Source of the DNA: Bremia lactucae
Taxonomy: Eukaryota > Oomycota > Peronosporomycetes > Peronosporales > Peronosporaceae
Direction of reading: 5' to 3'
Length of the DNA stretch: 64,000 bases
Assembly (NCBI RefSeq): GCF_004359215.1
Contig: NC_090619.1
Coordinates: forward strand, 4,363,197 to 4,427,196
A program made the position numbers and the translations under genes. Positions 22,185-33,680 of this stretch are shown piece after piece (position 1 is the stretch's first letter; each line of letters starts with the position of its first letter). The notes under the pieces were generated by a model. It saw only the letters and a list, made by a program, of their open reading frames with translations, did no database searches and had not been told where the DNA came from.

Positions 22185-25100
22185 CACCTTGAAGTTAAAA
22201 GTGACAAAGGATTTGTAACTTAAAGCTCTTATTGACTGTGTGGAACGTCGAATAACTTTATTCGTCGCCAGTCGCTAGAGGCTCGTAGGCTCAAATTTGT
22301 TGAGCGCGACATCCCTCCAACGAGGGTGACGGTGCTTCTAGCGACAGGCGCATCGATAACAGTGACAAAAACGCGTAGTGAAATTCCACCACACATTATA
22401 AGATTTACAGTACGATGAAATCGTACAGGATTTAGATGACAAATTTGATATCATCCTAGGTTTACCCTGGCTCAGAAAATATGAGCCATGCATCAGCTGG
22501 CAGTATCGATCCGTAAAGATGCCTGCCACTTTTACATCAGATGGCCATCTGATGAACGTCTTGGAGCGTCCACAAGCGATGGCCTCACTTGTGGTATGGT
22601 CGTTAGTACGACTGCACAAGGTCACAGTGTGACTACAAATCACACTGTGGAGTCAGCTGCCGGCGGCTGTGCGATTGCACAGGCAGCGCCGAAGGTCACC
22701 ACTCGAATAAGTCGAGTGGATTGAGAGTGGATTGAGACATGAATGTACGCCTAGCAGACGACATTTTCAAGGAATATAACGGCTGTCCAAAAGGGACAAC
22801 ACGATGATACTAGGTCAAGTAGAGAGTCGACGTAGAGGGCTCAACTGGTTAGCGCAATCACAGTCGGAAGACGTTGAGGGAATAAGTCCCCACGTACTCA
22901 AGAAAAAATCTCCTCAAATAGATAATGCTGAAGTGACTATACTTCAGCATCCCGAAGGATTGATCCCTCGGCAGCCTGTAGGCAAATCCCAGGAAGAAAC
23001 CGAGACCTTAAATGTCTTGGTTAATGACGAACCAAGATTAGGCGCTTATACTCTTGATCTGTATGCGCCTCCGAAGTAACTTCTGAGATAATTCAGTTAC
23101 CAACTCTGAAACCTAAACGGTTCTTGAGAGATCTGCATAGTGGTAGAATTGAGCGGATCTGCAAACTCGTCACAGTGGACAAATACGTGACCGATACACG
23201 GTCAGCGGTAATTTTTGCAGAAGAATGAACGGGATCTTAGCTGCTCATTGATGGATGAGTATCCTCGATGTGAAGATTCGGATTGAGCAGTATGCTACTA
23301 AATCGTGATAGTCAAATAAGACGAATCCTTTATACAAAGATTCGATTGAAATCAGGGATGTATTTTCTGAAAAAGGTTGCCTAAGGATTAAGGCACCAGA
23401 CATGAGATCGAGCTCAAACCGGGCTTGCAGTACTGTGTCATGAGACAGTGGCTACTGCCTCGTAATCAAGTACTTGCGATCGATGTTTTTTTATCGTTCG
23501 ATTAAAAGCGGGCCATATAAGGGAGTCAACCTCTGCACATAGCTCACCGACCTTCTTTGTGCGAAAGGGCACAGGAGGGTGGCGGATAGTACACGCATTC
23601 AATAAACTGAATGCTACGATACCGACTCATACGCCGATACCTAAAAATAAGTAATTATAGATGGTATGTCTAAGAGTACGATCTTTTCGTCTATGATCTG
23701 ATGGATGGGTTCTATCAGATCGCTATGCGTGAACGGGACATTCCGTTCACATAAGTGAGCACTTCCAGCGGGATGCTCTGGGAATGGCTAGTAATACCAC
23801 AGGGGCTTAGTAACGCCCCTGCAACATTCAACAGATGCGTAACGAATCTGTTGAGACCGATGCGAGAATTCGCACCGAGTTAGTTTGACAATGTATTCGT
23901 CCATAGCCGGGCCATGGATGGAAAGACGGACGTGGAAGATCATGAAACTCACGTTCGTCAGGTTCTTACACTTAAGCGAAGGTATAAGTTGCACGCAAAT
24001 CTCAAGAAGTGCATATTCGCTGCAAGCGAAATACCACTTCTTGGGGGCATCGTCGGAAAACACGGCGTGCGCCCTGATTCCGAAAAGATCAAGGTAATCA
24101 CCGACTGGCCATTTCCAGTCGATGTCAAGGGAGTTAGAACGTTCCTTGGTTTATCGGCGTACTTGCACAAGTACTCTCGCAATTATGCAGAGATGACAGT
24201 ATATTTCTCTCGTCTCTTGAAAAAAAGACGAGCAATGGTTATGGAAAGCTGATTGTCAGCGTTCTTCTGAATGTATCAAGCAAAGCTTGATGTAATCGCC
24301 CATCTTGGCGAGTGCAGATCAAGACAGACCATTCCATGTGGTCTGAGACGCCAGCGATTTCGCATTAGGCTGTGCGTTAATTCAATACGATATGGACGGT
24401 GCGAGGGCGTCGTCTAATATAAATCGCGTCAGCTGCAATCAGCTGAACGCAATTACCCAGTGCATGACAAGGAACTCCTTGCAATGAAATTTGCACTGGC
24501 TAGTTCAGGGTCTATCTCGTCGGAGATAGACCGCTCATCGTATACACGGACCATGCGTCATTACGCACGGCCGTAACTAGCCCACACCTCTCGCAAAGAA
24601 TAGCAAGGTGGCTATCTTTCTTCGCGGAGTATAATTTCTCCGTGGAATGTAAATCTTGGACGACTTAATGTCGTCGCTGATGCGTTATTACGCCGACCCG
24701 ATTTTGAGTCGGCTGTACATTCCAACAGTGAAAATAATCCTACTCTTGCAACACTCACTACGAGTGTTCCGTCATCATCTTGTTTGATGACATAAAGAAA
24801 GCCTACACAGAAGATAAGGACCTACTGCGTTTAATTTATCATCAGATGAATCCATTTGATAAATCTTGTAAATATTTACCAACTTTATATCGATCGTCAT
24901 TCGATCGATACACAACACACAACTTATTGTATTACATAGCCGTGGCCGGTGACACTCCACGTGTCGTCGTCCCAAGTAACAATGATTTGCGCTCGCGCAT
25001 CATGTATGAGTGTCACAATGCACTAACAAGTGGGCATCGTGGACGTGAGAAAACTTATCTCACGATAAGTCACGACTTTTGCTGGCCCAGCCAGTATCAG

Positions 25101-26238
25101 TTTGTGCGCAAGTACATTCGTGCTTGTGAGGTATGTCAACGGGTGAAGCCTAGACCTTCATCCCGTGCACCTCTTCAACCTTTACCACTTTCGGCAGAAT
25201 GTTGGCAGTCCGTACCTATGGATTTCCCGAAGACAATCACCAACACAATGGAATCCTAATATTTGTAGACAGATTCAGCAAGATGGAACATTTTGTTGCA
25301 GTACCAGAGTCAATAACGGCTCCGGGCTGTACCCGCGTCTTTATCGACACGGTACTCAAACTCCACGGTTTACCCCGTGAAGTGGTCTCAGATAGAGATC
25401 CACGGTTTACTGCGGAATTTTGGCAATCCGTGTTCCGATCTCTCGGAACAAGGCTGACTATGTCAATTTCTGATCATTCAGAGACAGAAGGTCCGACATA
25501 ACGCATTAATCGCGTCCTCGAAGTGATACTTCGAGGCTACGTCCAATCGTATTCGAATCGGAGCGAGTTTTTACCGATGGTCGAATTCGCCATCAAATAT
25601 TTGGTGCATGCGTCTATGACGCATACACCGTTCTTCGTGAATGGCTTACGCCATCCATGCATACCCACCCAATTAACGGGATCCTCTAGTTTAAGAGGGG
25701 GGTTGACTCGCACGAGCAAAGCCGTTTCTGGCATTTGCTCATCACGCGTCGGAGTTACCATCGACGCGAATGATGTCGATGTCGAAGCAATCGACATCGA
25801 AGATGAGAAAACTCTCATGGCAGTGCGCACAAAGCGCACTGAAAAAGAAAAAAAAATATTCAGCAGAGGAATTTCTGCTGGCTCGAGAATCAGTAATCCG
25901 CTTCGTACACGATTCCATTGCTAACGTAGTGGATCGTCAGTAACGGAACGCAGACAAATATGGAAGAGCAAACGTTCTTTCATTTAATATTAATGACCTA
26001 GTACTGCTCTCTACGGTAAACTTACCTGAGCGCGTAGTCACTAATGTGGGTAGCCGAACTACTACCCAAGTTTATTGGGCCTCTCCGTGTACTGCATCGC
26101 AGAGGCAATGTGTACACAAAAGAATTGTCACGTAAGATGCGAACGTATCCTACAATTTACGTTGGTCGGCTCCGTCCGTACCGTCGGTACGCGGCTTCTT
26201 CCGAGGACGGATTTGACCACCTTTTTAAGAATCCGTAA
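22185..26238 (+). pseudogene. Gyp-A pol: protease, RT, RNase H, integrase (broken)
   Basis: Protease: the active-site region at ~22330-22365 reads LLATGASITVT, with Ala where the catalytic Asp of DTGA is expected. RT: 23600-24250, including GKHGVRPDSEKIK and FLGLSAYLHKYSRN; the catalytic YFDD site is decayed (FDN at ~23884 after a stop). RNase H: ~24340-24720. Integrase: zinc domain 24900-25170 (SGHRGREKTY, CEVCQRVKPR), core 25200-25500 (DRFSKMEHFV, DRDPRFTAEFW) and C-terminus 26044-26238 (LPKFIGPLRVLHRRGNVYT). Many stops. Family role: copying RNA to DNA and inserting it. Confidence 0.85.
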
Positions 26239-26829
26239 GCGATTCTTGTCGTCACGAACGAGATTCTTATGTTGAATCTGGAGATTCTCATGCGAGGTCC
26301 GAAGATCCTCGAAACCGCGATGAGCAGAAGATGCTCATCACGAAGAGCGTGATATTTCCGTTCGTACTTCAACATGGAAGGCGCACATCCGAACGGTCTC
26401 TTAACTGTTCGATATGGTGAGCCTCTAACGAGCGACGCTAACCGCGCTCGTGATCAAGTCCCTCCTCCAAATCATGGAGTAAGCGATCGAGTTTGTCGAT
26501 CTTCGACTCTAAATCCGACACATGGGTCGAATCTAATTTCCCTCCTCCTCCACAACCATTAGTGGATTCCCACGGTGGTCAACGTTTCTTTGTTGAACAT
26601 ATTCAGAAGCACCGTGATGTGAAGGGGTAGCGAACGAGTTATCTTGTTCGCCGGCGCGGTTATCCACCTTCACATGACAGCTGGGAGCCTCGTTCCCAGC
26701 TATTTGTTGACGTTGAGGGCCTCGTCCGTCAGTATGACGAGACTCATCCGATGGATCAGAAGGTCCATAGGAAAACACACGCCTCTGGCGCATGTAAACC
26801 GATTGCAAAGCGTCAAGCGCATCGCGCAT
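26157..26829 (-). pseudogene. Antisense ORF of Gyp-A 3' region, diverged copy
   Basis: Counterpart of the frames at 1039-1830 and 3858-4649, on the strand opposite to this element. The 26829-26533 part is open for 98 codons and aligns residue by residue with them (LQSVYMRQRR against LQLIYKRQGR; GPSDPSDESRH against GPSDPSDMSRH; GNEAP against GSEAP). The coiled-coil half is broken, with one recognisable piece (YERKYHALRDE at ~26370). Similar motifs at 50092-50400 suggest an old protein-coding frame. Confidence 0.45.
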
Positions 26830-27939
26830 CTCGATAGAGATGCGAGCCCTTTCCCAAGACGAAAAAAGGGAATAGACATCCCCTTTTACTCGCTTCGTGT
26901 TGTCAACAAAACACGGACAGGGTCACCACACGTAATGCATGGAAGCTTAGCCTCACGAGACAACCGATGCAATTTATACTTTGCACCGGTTGGATTTCGT
27001 TTCTCAAACTTAACGCAAATCGCGTGAAGTCTGTGAAGTCAGGCTTCGCGACAATGTCTTTGACATTGCGAATGAACGCACCTGAGGCTTGCATAAGCGA
27101 GACTTTATCTCGCTTCTTGTTGCCACTATACTATCGATGTTTAAGAAAAGCATCGAGATAAAAATCCTCCTCAGCGCGAAAGTTCTTCGCGCTGGGATAA
27201 AGGCGATGTAGCTTTGTTGCAATGAATAAGGGATATTTATTGTGAGGAGCAGTCTCTCGAGACAAGCTATTGATTAGCCGTTCTGCCAAAAGCCACAGCT
27301 TCTTTTCAGGGGCGAGATGAGACATCTTACTGTCTTCGATCCCCTGAGTGGTACCCACTGAAGCAGGGTACCACAAAAGCTTTTATTACGATGGCTTACG
27401 CCATCGTCATCACCACGCACAGAAATATGTGCAGGTGACGGCACGGGAGACGGAGCTGGCGATGAGGAATCTTCCTCATCGTCGGATCCGAACATGCTGT
27501 AGCGAATGCTACCAGCACGTCTACTCTAATGAGCCCCCTCATTCGAAGGCTCATTGTCAGCCGCCTGACGATGATCAGGTGACTGTTCTGTTCCCCGAGT
27601 CGGCCGTTTCGTCCGGCTCGCATTCGTAGACGACCTACAAAGAGCGGTCGCAATCACACGGTGTAGCTCCACGTGCACCTGCAAAATTTAGAGTTGCAGG
27701 AAAAGATGACACTTCGGTCCACGTTCTGTCTGCCGTAAGAGACACTAATGCGTCGCCCGCGGCTGCATGAACCGCAGCCGAAGGCGCCGCCCTATTCGCT
27801 CATCAATGGACTCGTTAACCATGTGATATAATTAAAAATGATGGATCTGACCAATCAACATCGTTTTTAATTAAGTGGTCTTATAGTGACCACTCTACCC
27901 AATGACTGTCAGAGTGATTGTTGTTTAAGGGAGGGTGAT
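26830..27939 (+). other. Gyp-A non-coding 3' region and polypurine tract
   Basis: About 1.1 kb between the antisense frame and the 3' LTR. It matches 3453-3704 and 549-693 in the other copies. A purine-rich tract before the LTR (near 27925-27938) is the expected plus-strand primer. No gene is supported here. Confidence 0.65.
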
Positions 27940-28387
27940 CTAATGGGGTGTATCGTTACATGAAATTAACACTTGAAGGTTGTGAATTAATTTATTATCT
28001 GAAAGGTAGATAAGATTTATGGAATATTCCTTTACATGGTAATATTCTAGTGGCATATCCATTGGTAGATGACGACCATTATATATTTTTTTTCTCTGCG
28101 GTCCAGTCAGCGCTGGACGCGCGCAAAGAGAAATAGAGATAAGACTTTATTACATGCTTTGTATTAGCTTATAATAAATAAGGTGAGTATTAGGTGGATA
28201 AAACACAGAAGAACTTAATTATACTAATGCAGTCTTTGATTAACTCTCTTTAAAGCAGGTGCTTTGAAATAAGTCTTACTCTGCACGTACTAGTGTACCT
28301 GAAGCGACGTGAGGCACCACTGGCACCAAGGCAGAGCGAAGTGGACTTGTCTTGAAGCAGTACAAGTCAGTAGTTCCCCGTTCCACA
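27940..28387 (+). repeat. Gyp-A 3' LTR, internally deleted
   Basis: Matches the 5' LTR (20274-20854) from the GTATCGTTACATGAAATTAA segment to the end, but ~130 bases near its start are missing and many bases differ. Confidence 0.75.
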
Positions 28388-28429
28388 TTAGCTTCATTAA
28401 TTAGTTAACTTAAGTCAAAATCAACCCCG

Positions 28430-28703
28430 ACAATCGTTATAAGACACGATTTGAGGTGCGCAAAGAGGCACCATACTTAGTTAGATATTGATATAATTAG
28501 TTTAGCAGTAGATAGAAGACCGTTACGTAGAAAACTAAAATTTTAATACGGCTTAAATTTTCCCTAATTTTAATTCTTCGAATTACCCTAGCTACTTAGA
28601 AACCTTCCTCTGTGCCCCTGTGTACGTGAAGTTTCGAAGCACCTAACCTTCGCTGTAATTAGTGTAGGGTCAAGAAGTACTTACCAGGGCTGGAACACCA
28701 TGA
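28430..28703 (+). repeat. LTR fragment related to the second Gyp-A subfamily
   Basis: Resembles 44330-44600 (GATATTGATATAATTAG, GACCGTTACG, ACCTTCCTCTGTG, CTGTAATTAGTGTAGGGT). It is a degenerate solo piece between a Gyp-A LTR and Gyp-B debris. Confidence 0.55.
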
Positions 28704-29110
28704 GTCATGAATCGATTGGAGGTCTAAGACCTTAGGCGCCACGCGCAATGTTCCTAGCAAAGTTTTAGAAAGTCATTATCCCACCATTGCTAGGCAACAA
28801 TGGCGCTGTTGGTGCGAAGTATCGACTGAGTCTGTCAGTGTTTTAGTGATTGGAATGATAGTTGTTAAATGAGAGAGCTCGTAATCCGGCCTGCGTGATA
28901 ACACATCGGAAAAAGCTGTATTCAGCGAAATGGTATAGCCATCGAGCCATTCTCTGTGAAAGTTGGGGCGACTTAGTTGCAGTGCACCATGTCGCCTATT
29001 ACTGAATTTATCCGTTCGGCTTACGCCAAGGATGAACAGTGTGTATCTCAGCTACGAGCTTTAAAAAGCACGGGTTTTAAATTGTAGGCACGTTTATGTG
29101 CAAGGTCACA
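28704..29110. repeat. Mosaic of short Gyp-B pieces in both orientations
   Basis: 28704-28850 matches the reverse complement of 12540-12680 (protease/linker). 28865-28975 is the reverse complement of the RNase H region at ~38810-38940. 28985-29110 matches 38941-39065 in + orientation. There is no usable frame. Confidence 0.65.
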
Positions 29111-30539
29111 CGGACGTAAATGTTTCGTGCTTTCGCACATATATCATCTACAGATGTTCTTATGCTGTTCCACAGCTTGAAAAGCCTTTTCTCCTTCCTT
29201 AACGAGGCGTAGATCCATGTGTTCCGGGCTATTAAGTGGAACCATGTGCTCGAAGAGCTTGTTCGGCAACAGGCGTGCTAACACGAGCAGACTTAAAGTC
29301 GAACTCAGCGCGTTGCGCTGTGGCAACTGCCTCTTCGAAAGTGGCAGGATGCTATCAGGATAATTCCGTCCGGGCAACGCTCTCATTGAGACCCCCCATA
29401 AAGATTGAAACAACAATTGCTTGTTGCGCCGGGTCTTGATGCATAGATGCAATGAGAGCTCTCAACTCCTGGACATAACCCCTAGGGTTCGTTTACCCTG
29501 TCGAGTCGCTATCAGTCGTGCTCGCATGCGAAAATCCGGATCATGCGATGCAAACATGCTAGTAATTTGCTGTTTCAGCGAATCCCATGAGGAAACAGCG
29601 TCGTTTATGGACGTACTGCACGATAGTGCCCACTCCATCGCTCTAACTCCGAGTTTGGAAATGTTCACAGCCACCTTTTGCCGCTCTGTTAAGAACAAGG
29701 CGAAGTCAGAGGACATCTCCATCATCTTAATCTGAAAAGGGAGATTTCTCCCTCTTTTCCCTCAAATGTTTTTACATTGGCAGCTAGAGGGCGAGCCCTC
29801 GGCTCTGAATCAGATACAGAGATGTACCGTGTTGGCATAGGTGCCGCTAAGTGATCTTGCGTCTGGCCGATCAGGAAGGCTTCATACCGCATGAAGGCTT
29901 CAAGCCTTGCATGCAGGACCTCTGGTCCCTGGGAGATAATACAAACTTAAAATGATCAAGCTTAAATGAAGTGTTGAGCTTATTATAAGCTGCGCGTTGC
30001 GCCTCTGAAAGTTCTTGAAGCTCTTCCATTTCAATTAAAGTTAGTCCTATGAAGACTCAGGTACTAGTGCTACCGAATGTAGCGGAGCCACTTCGCTCCT
30101 AAAGTCAGAGGAAGACTTTTAGACTCAGAGAGTCTCTTAGTTCTGTAGAACTATGAGTTAAACAAGTCAGGAAGTCGTACAAGCTATTAAAGGTTAATGA
30201 ATTCTAGTGAAAGGGATTCAGGGGTTCGTAGAACCAAGTGGCAACTAGTGCCCGAGAGTACCTTAGAAAGGCTTCTATCTCTCACAGATCAATGCGCAAG
30301 CCTTAGGAAGGCAGACGTTTTAATATCAAAAGGAAAACTGCACCTTATTTAATTAATCAATCTAAAACCTTACCCTAACTAATTTAAAATAGAATTCGAC
30401 CGCCAGATTTATATCTGGCGGCGACCACATTTGTTACCCGTAATAATTGGGATTTTCGTATCAATTATTTTAGAATAGGATACAAGGGTATTTTAGCCAC
30501 CACAACAACGGCTCTCCGACCGATGTGTGCCCCATTATA
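29111..30539 (-). mobile_element. Gyp-B fragment, minus strand: gag and 5' LTR
   Basis: gag remnants at 30030-29144 (SWDSLKQQITSMFASHD, then HMDLRLVKEGEKAFQAVEQH) are followed outwards by a primer-binding-like TGGTAGC-type remnant and an LTR at 30078-30539 in reverse orientation. It parallels 13182-14663. The nucleocapsid knuckle is cut and frameshifts occur. Confidence 0.75.
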
Positions 30540-31960
30540 GTGTCGGATCAAATCGGCTGTGCGCTTAATTATATTAAAATATTTTATAAAAATATGTCGA
30601 GCATAGTCTGAATTAAAAAAAATGGGCAACAGCACGAAAACATTTTAGTTGAAATGCAAGCCTCTGTACCGTTTCCTCAAATGATTTTTTTCAGCCACTC
30701 CGAGCATCATTCGGCGTCTTGTGTGCGTTAAGTATGTGGCCGTGTTCAGCTTATTGTATGCGTGAACCAGCGCCATCCATAAGTGGATGGCGCTGGTTCA
30801 CGCATACAATAAGCTGAACACGGCCACATACCGGCGCAGACGCCATTCCCTCGGAAATACGTTTTATTGAGCTTCAAGGGAAAGTCAACTTTCGTTTCCG
30901 CGTTGGATTTAAAAAATGGCTACTATCATGTACTCAAAAGAGAGTCCGATGTAGCCAAAACGGCAGTAAGGAACCCAAGCGGTATGCTTTGGGAGTGGCT
31001 TGCGATGTTCCAAGGGTTGAGAAACGCACCGGCAGCATTCAACCGAGTGGTGGATCACACTATGCGTCAGACCGTGCCTACGAGCTCCATTAATTTGATG
31101 ATGTATTAGGGCCGAGGACGGCCTGAGCGACACAGTGTCATTTTGACGCTGTGTCGAAGACTTTGGGTAACGCCCAATTGTACGAAAGTGCGTCATACAG
31201 GTCCCCGAAATTCTTGTACAGGGCTGTATCGTTGGTACACATGGTGTACGAGCAGACCCAGTCAAGGTAAATTCGGTAAAGAAATGGCCATTCTCACGAC
31301 ACGTAAAGAATTTGCGCCAATTCCAAAGACTCGCTAATCACTTGCATCAGTATAGCAAGTACTATGCAGAGATTACTAAGCCCTTGTCTGACTGCGCCAT
31401 TCTCGAACGCCAGTCTCGTTGGTGTGGTGCCCGAGTGTTAGTGGGGGGGGGCCTTACTGCGCTCAGTGCGAAAGCGGGACACAGTTTCGTCGATTTGACG
31501 ATGACCCGTGACAATATCATGTCTATGCAAAAACTTACTTTGGTGACACTGCCGATTAAGCAGTGGTGACGACACCTAATAAAGTAGCGAGGAGTCACGG
31601 CAAGGAATGCCTGTGAGCCTAAGCGAGAACGACGTTTCGTTATTAACAACTACGTCGATTAGCCATCACACGAAAAGTACGTGACGCGATTGCAAGCGCA
31701 CAGGACAAGCAAAAAAATATGGCGACCAACATGGTCGCATTAACGATGAACGCTTCAGAGTGCGAGAAATAGTTTTGTGCGCCTATAAAAAACAGCACCT
31801 GTTGGAGCCGCTCCGCTACTCTCAAATGGACTGGCATGAGTAGCGTGATGAGAAGAAGCATGGGGTGCAGCCCTTCTCTCACACGCAAGCGAGCGAAGTT
31901 GACTCGCTACGATCGTGGTTTTGCACCATCGCTATGAGGCTGATAACGGCGCGGGAATTG
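30540..31960 (+). pseudogene. Gypsy pol debris: RT, RNase H, integrase tail
   Basis: RT fragment at 30867-31109 (SALDLKNGYYHVL, PSGMLWEWLAMFQGLRNAP), a further RT part to ~31300, an RT/RNase H remnant (FQRLANHLHQYSKYYAEIT at ~31318) and a probable integrase C-terminal linker near 31685-31760 (AIASAQDKQKNMA). Upstream sits a perfect 48-bp palindrome made of RT sequence (30732-30831). It differs enough from Gyp-A and Gyp-B to be a fourth lineage or a distant Gyp-B relative. Inactive. Confidence 0.65.
30732..30831. repeat. Perfect 48-bp inverted repeat with 4-base loop
   Basis: Arms 30732-30779 and 30784-30831 are exact reverse complements around the loop TAAG. The right arm reads in + orientation as the RT segment VHAYNKLNTATYRRR, so the left arm is its inverted copy. 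Confidence 0.92.
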
Positions 31961-32345
31961 CGTACACCTTTGCTGAAATCAATTGTTGGAATTATATCAT
32001 GGTTGTATTTATCAACGTTATTAACAGAAATGGTGTGCCAAAATGCAGAAAGGGTGTGGATTTGAAGAAGAGGGGTGTGATTATAGGAATTTGCGGAAAT
32101 TTAAGGGAAAAGGGTGTGAATATATTATTTCCGTATCTGTATCCCAATTTTATTTTCTCTTTAAGATGCTGATATTTAGAATTTCTTACAGAAAATAATA
32201 TTAAAGTAATACAACACTTTACCAAACGTTTTCTGATGCCATCTAGGGTCAATTGATAATGAAACAAGGAAGATTATTATTGAGCCAGCTTCATGGTCTC
32301 GACATTGAAGCTATCGACGAAGAACTGTTAGGCTAGTTATGTATC
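31961..32345. other. AT-rich stretch, nothing recognised
   Basis: Contains several AAGGGTGTG-type strings (32050-32115) spaced irregularly. No gene or known repeat is seen. Confidence 0.45.
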
Positions 32346-32690
32346 TTATCCCCACTTAAAAAAGTCTATAAAATTAAGCATCGCAGACCGCTTTCTTATT
32401 GAATCAGGGTTGGAGGTACCCTTCGAATTCGTGTTTGAGGCATGCATGCCGTATTGCGCCCCTACTCCTCCGTTACCGCCTCCTCCTCCGCCGCCTCCAC
32501 CTCTCGCGCCTCCACCTCCACCTCCACCTCTGCCACCTCCACCTCCTTTCCTTTCCTCAAATGTTTCCGACAAATTCCTATCCGTTGCTTTCGGCGAAAG
32601 CTCGCTGACATCTGTATCTCTGATCGCTTTGCCATCTGCAATAGCAACAAACGCTGTTGCGACGATAAGTGCGGTACGAACAAGGCGCAT
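32346..32690 (-). CDS. Small secreted Gly-rich protein with EER motif (paralogue C)
   Basis: A 114-residue protein with ATG at 32690 and a signal peptide (MRLVRTALIVATAFVAIADG). Then comes an acidic part with DRNLSETFEERK, where RNLS sits at the place of a RXLR motif and EER follows. A long Gly run broken by Arg, Ala and Asn spans roughly residues 49-75. The tail (SIRKRSAMLNFIDFFKWG) differs from paralogues A and B and lacks their FTPFMYSS block. The signal peptide, EER context and upstream flank show common origin with A and B. A candidate effector; no function assigned. The Gly run could also suggest a wall-associated protein. Confidence 0.7.
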   Translation of the reverse strand: MRLVRTALIVATAFVAIADGKAIRDTDVSELSPKATDRNLSETFEERKGGGGGRGGGGGGGARGGGGGGGGGNGGVGAQYGMHASNTNSKGTSNPDSIRKRSAMLNFIDFFKWG

Positions 32691-32837
32691 GGTTAACTTT
32701 CTTAAAATGTGGGCTTGGGTCTAAATCGGAGAATACATGCTAAGTGCTTGCTTGTCGTCGCGACACATGCGTCTTTCCCTACGTTAAGGGAATATTCACT
32801 CTTTCTACGATCAAATTCGGAAGCCCCGATAAAGATT

Positions 32838-32885
32838 AAACTCGGATCGGCGCGAGTGCATGCTGGCTTCAGAAAATTACGTGCG
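32838..32885 (-). promoter_or_regulatory. Conserved upstream block of paralogue C
   Basis: The segment AACTCGGATCGGCGCGAGTG and following bases match 16013-16063 upstream of paralogue A almost base for base, while the intervening sequence differs. Its distance to the ATG (~150 bases) is similar in both. Confidence 0.45.
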
Positions 32886-32949
32886 ACTTTGATCTTCCCG
32901 CACTAACCCGCCACCTACGCTTCTGTACCTTCCACGAGCTTGAGGCAAC

Positions 32950-33680
32950 GAGAGCTCAACTTTTTGTGGAAATTAAGTCCAGTGCTTGTTTCCGAGCTTT
33001 TATTTACCAAACACAAGATGACGACGACAAATTCAAGTCAGTAAATATGACCCGCTTTTTCAATGAAGAGTTTTGCCTTCTACTGCACAGCGTATTTTAA
33101 ATTCTAATTGATCGTAAATATTTCACAAGGCTTTGATATTAACACACTTTCGAATTTCGTCTTACAGCTTGCTGGTAGCGGCCACCAGGTATAGGTGAGC
33201 GGTACCTACTTTAAACTTATACATTTAACGGTTCTTTAGATCGTAAGAAAACAGCCGCTGAAAGGCAACCCATGAATGTAATAATAGATCAAGAAAGGGT
33301 AAAAAATCATATCTGCACTTTTATATTACTTGTACTGAGCCTTTTGGAACAAAAATGAATGGTTGACTCGAAAAACCTTTCATGTACTTCAAATTGAGCT
33401 CTTCAGTGGTCCTCCTTCTACATTCCATAGTGGTATGTAATACGACCGTCCCTGAGTACTTGAATAAGTAACACTATCGCATGATATGTGTGTACCTCAT
33501 TTCCCACCATCAATTTCCTCAACGAGCTTCGTCATTCCGTGTCAAATTCGTTTCGAAACCTCAAGTTTACGATGATGCATCCTCAATTTGGTGCTCAGTC
33601 GGATATAGAACCAAACGCACCGTTCTTGTAGATTCCATCAGTCTCGGATTTTCACGCGTCGAGTCACTCGCACCGAATTC
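32950..33680. other. Intergenic; distal part resembles the flank of the secreted genes
   Basis: Between paralogue C and the START-FYVE gene. Around 33170-33205 a GGTAGCGGCCACC segment resembles 16390-16410, suggesting the homology of the A and C loci extends upstream. No ORF is supported. Confidence 0.4.

Larger units (their letters stand above)
20274..28387 (+). mobile_element. Gyp-A Ty3/gypsy retrotransposon, near full length, inactive
   Basis: An ~8.1 kb element: 5' LTR 20274-20854, primer-binding-like site 20857, gag to ~22173, protease, RT, RNase H, integrase to 26238, a 3' region with antisense frame, a purine tract (AAGGGAGGGTGATC near 27927) and a 3' LTR about 27940-28387. The order gag-PR-RT-RH-IN is that of Ty3/gypsy. 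Both LTRs and all coding blocks have decayed. The 3' LTR lacks ~130 bases present in the 5' LTR, so the insertion is old. Confidence 0.88.

Noticed and set aside
32050..32120. Repeated AAGGGTGTG strings as telomere-like or minisatellite DNA
   Set aside because: Spacing is irregular and there are only a few copies.
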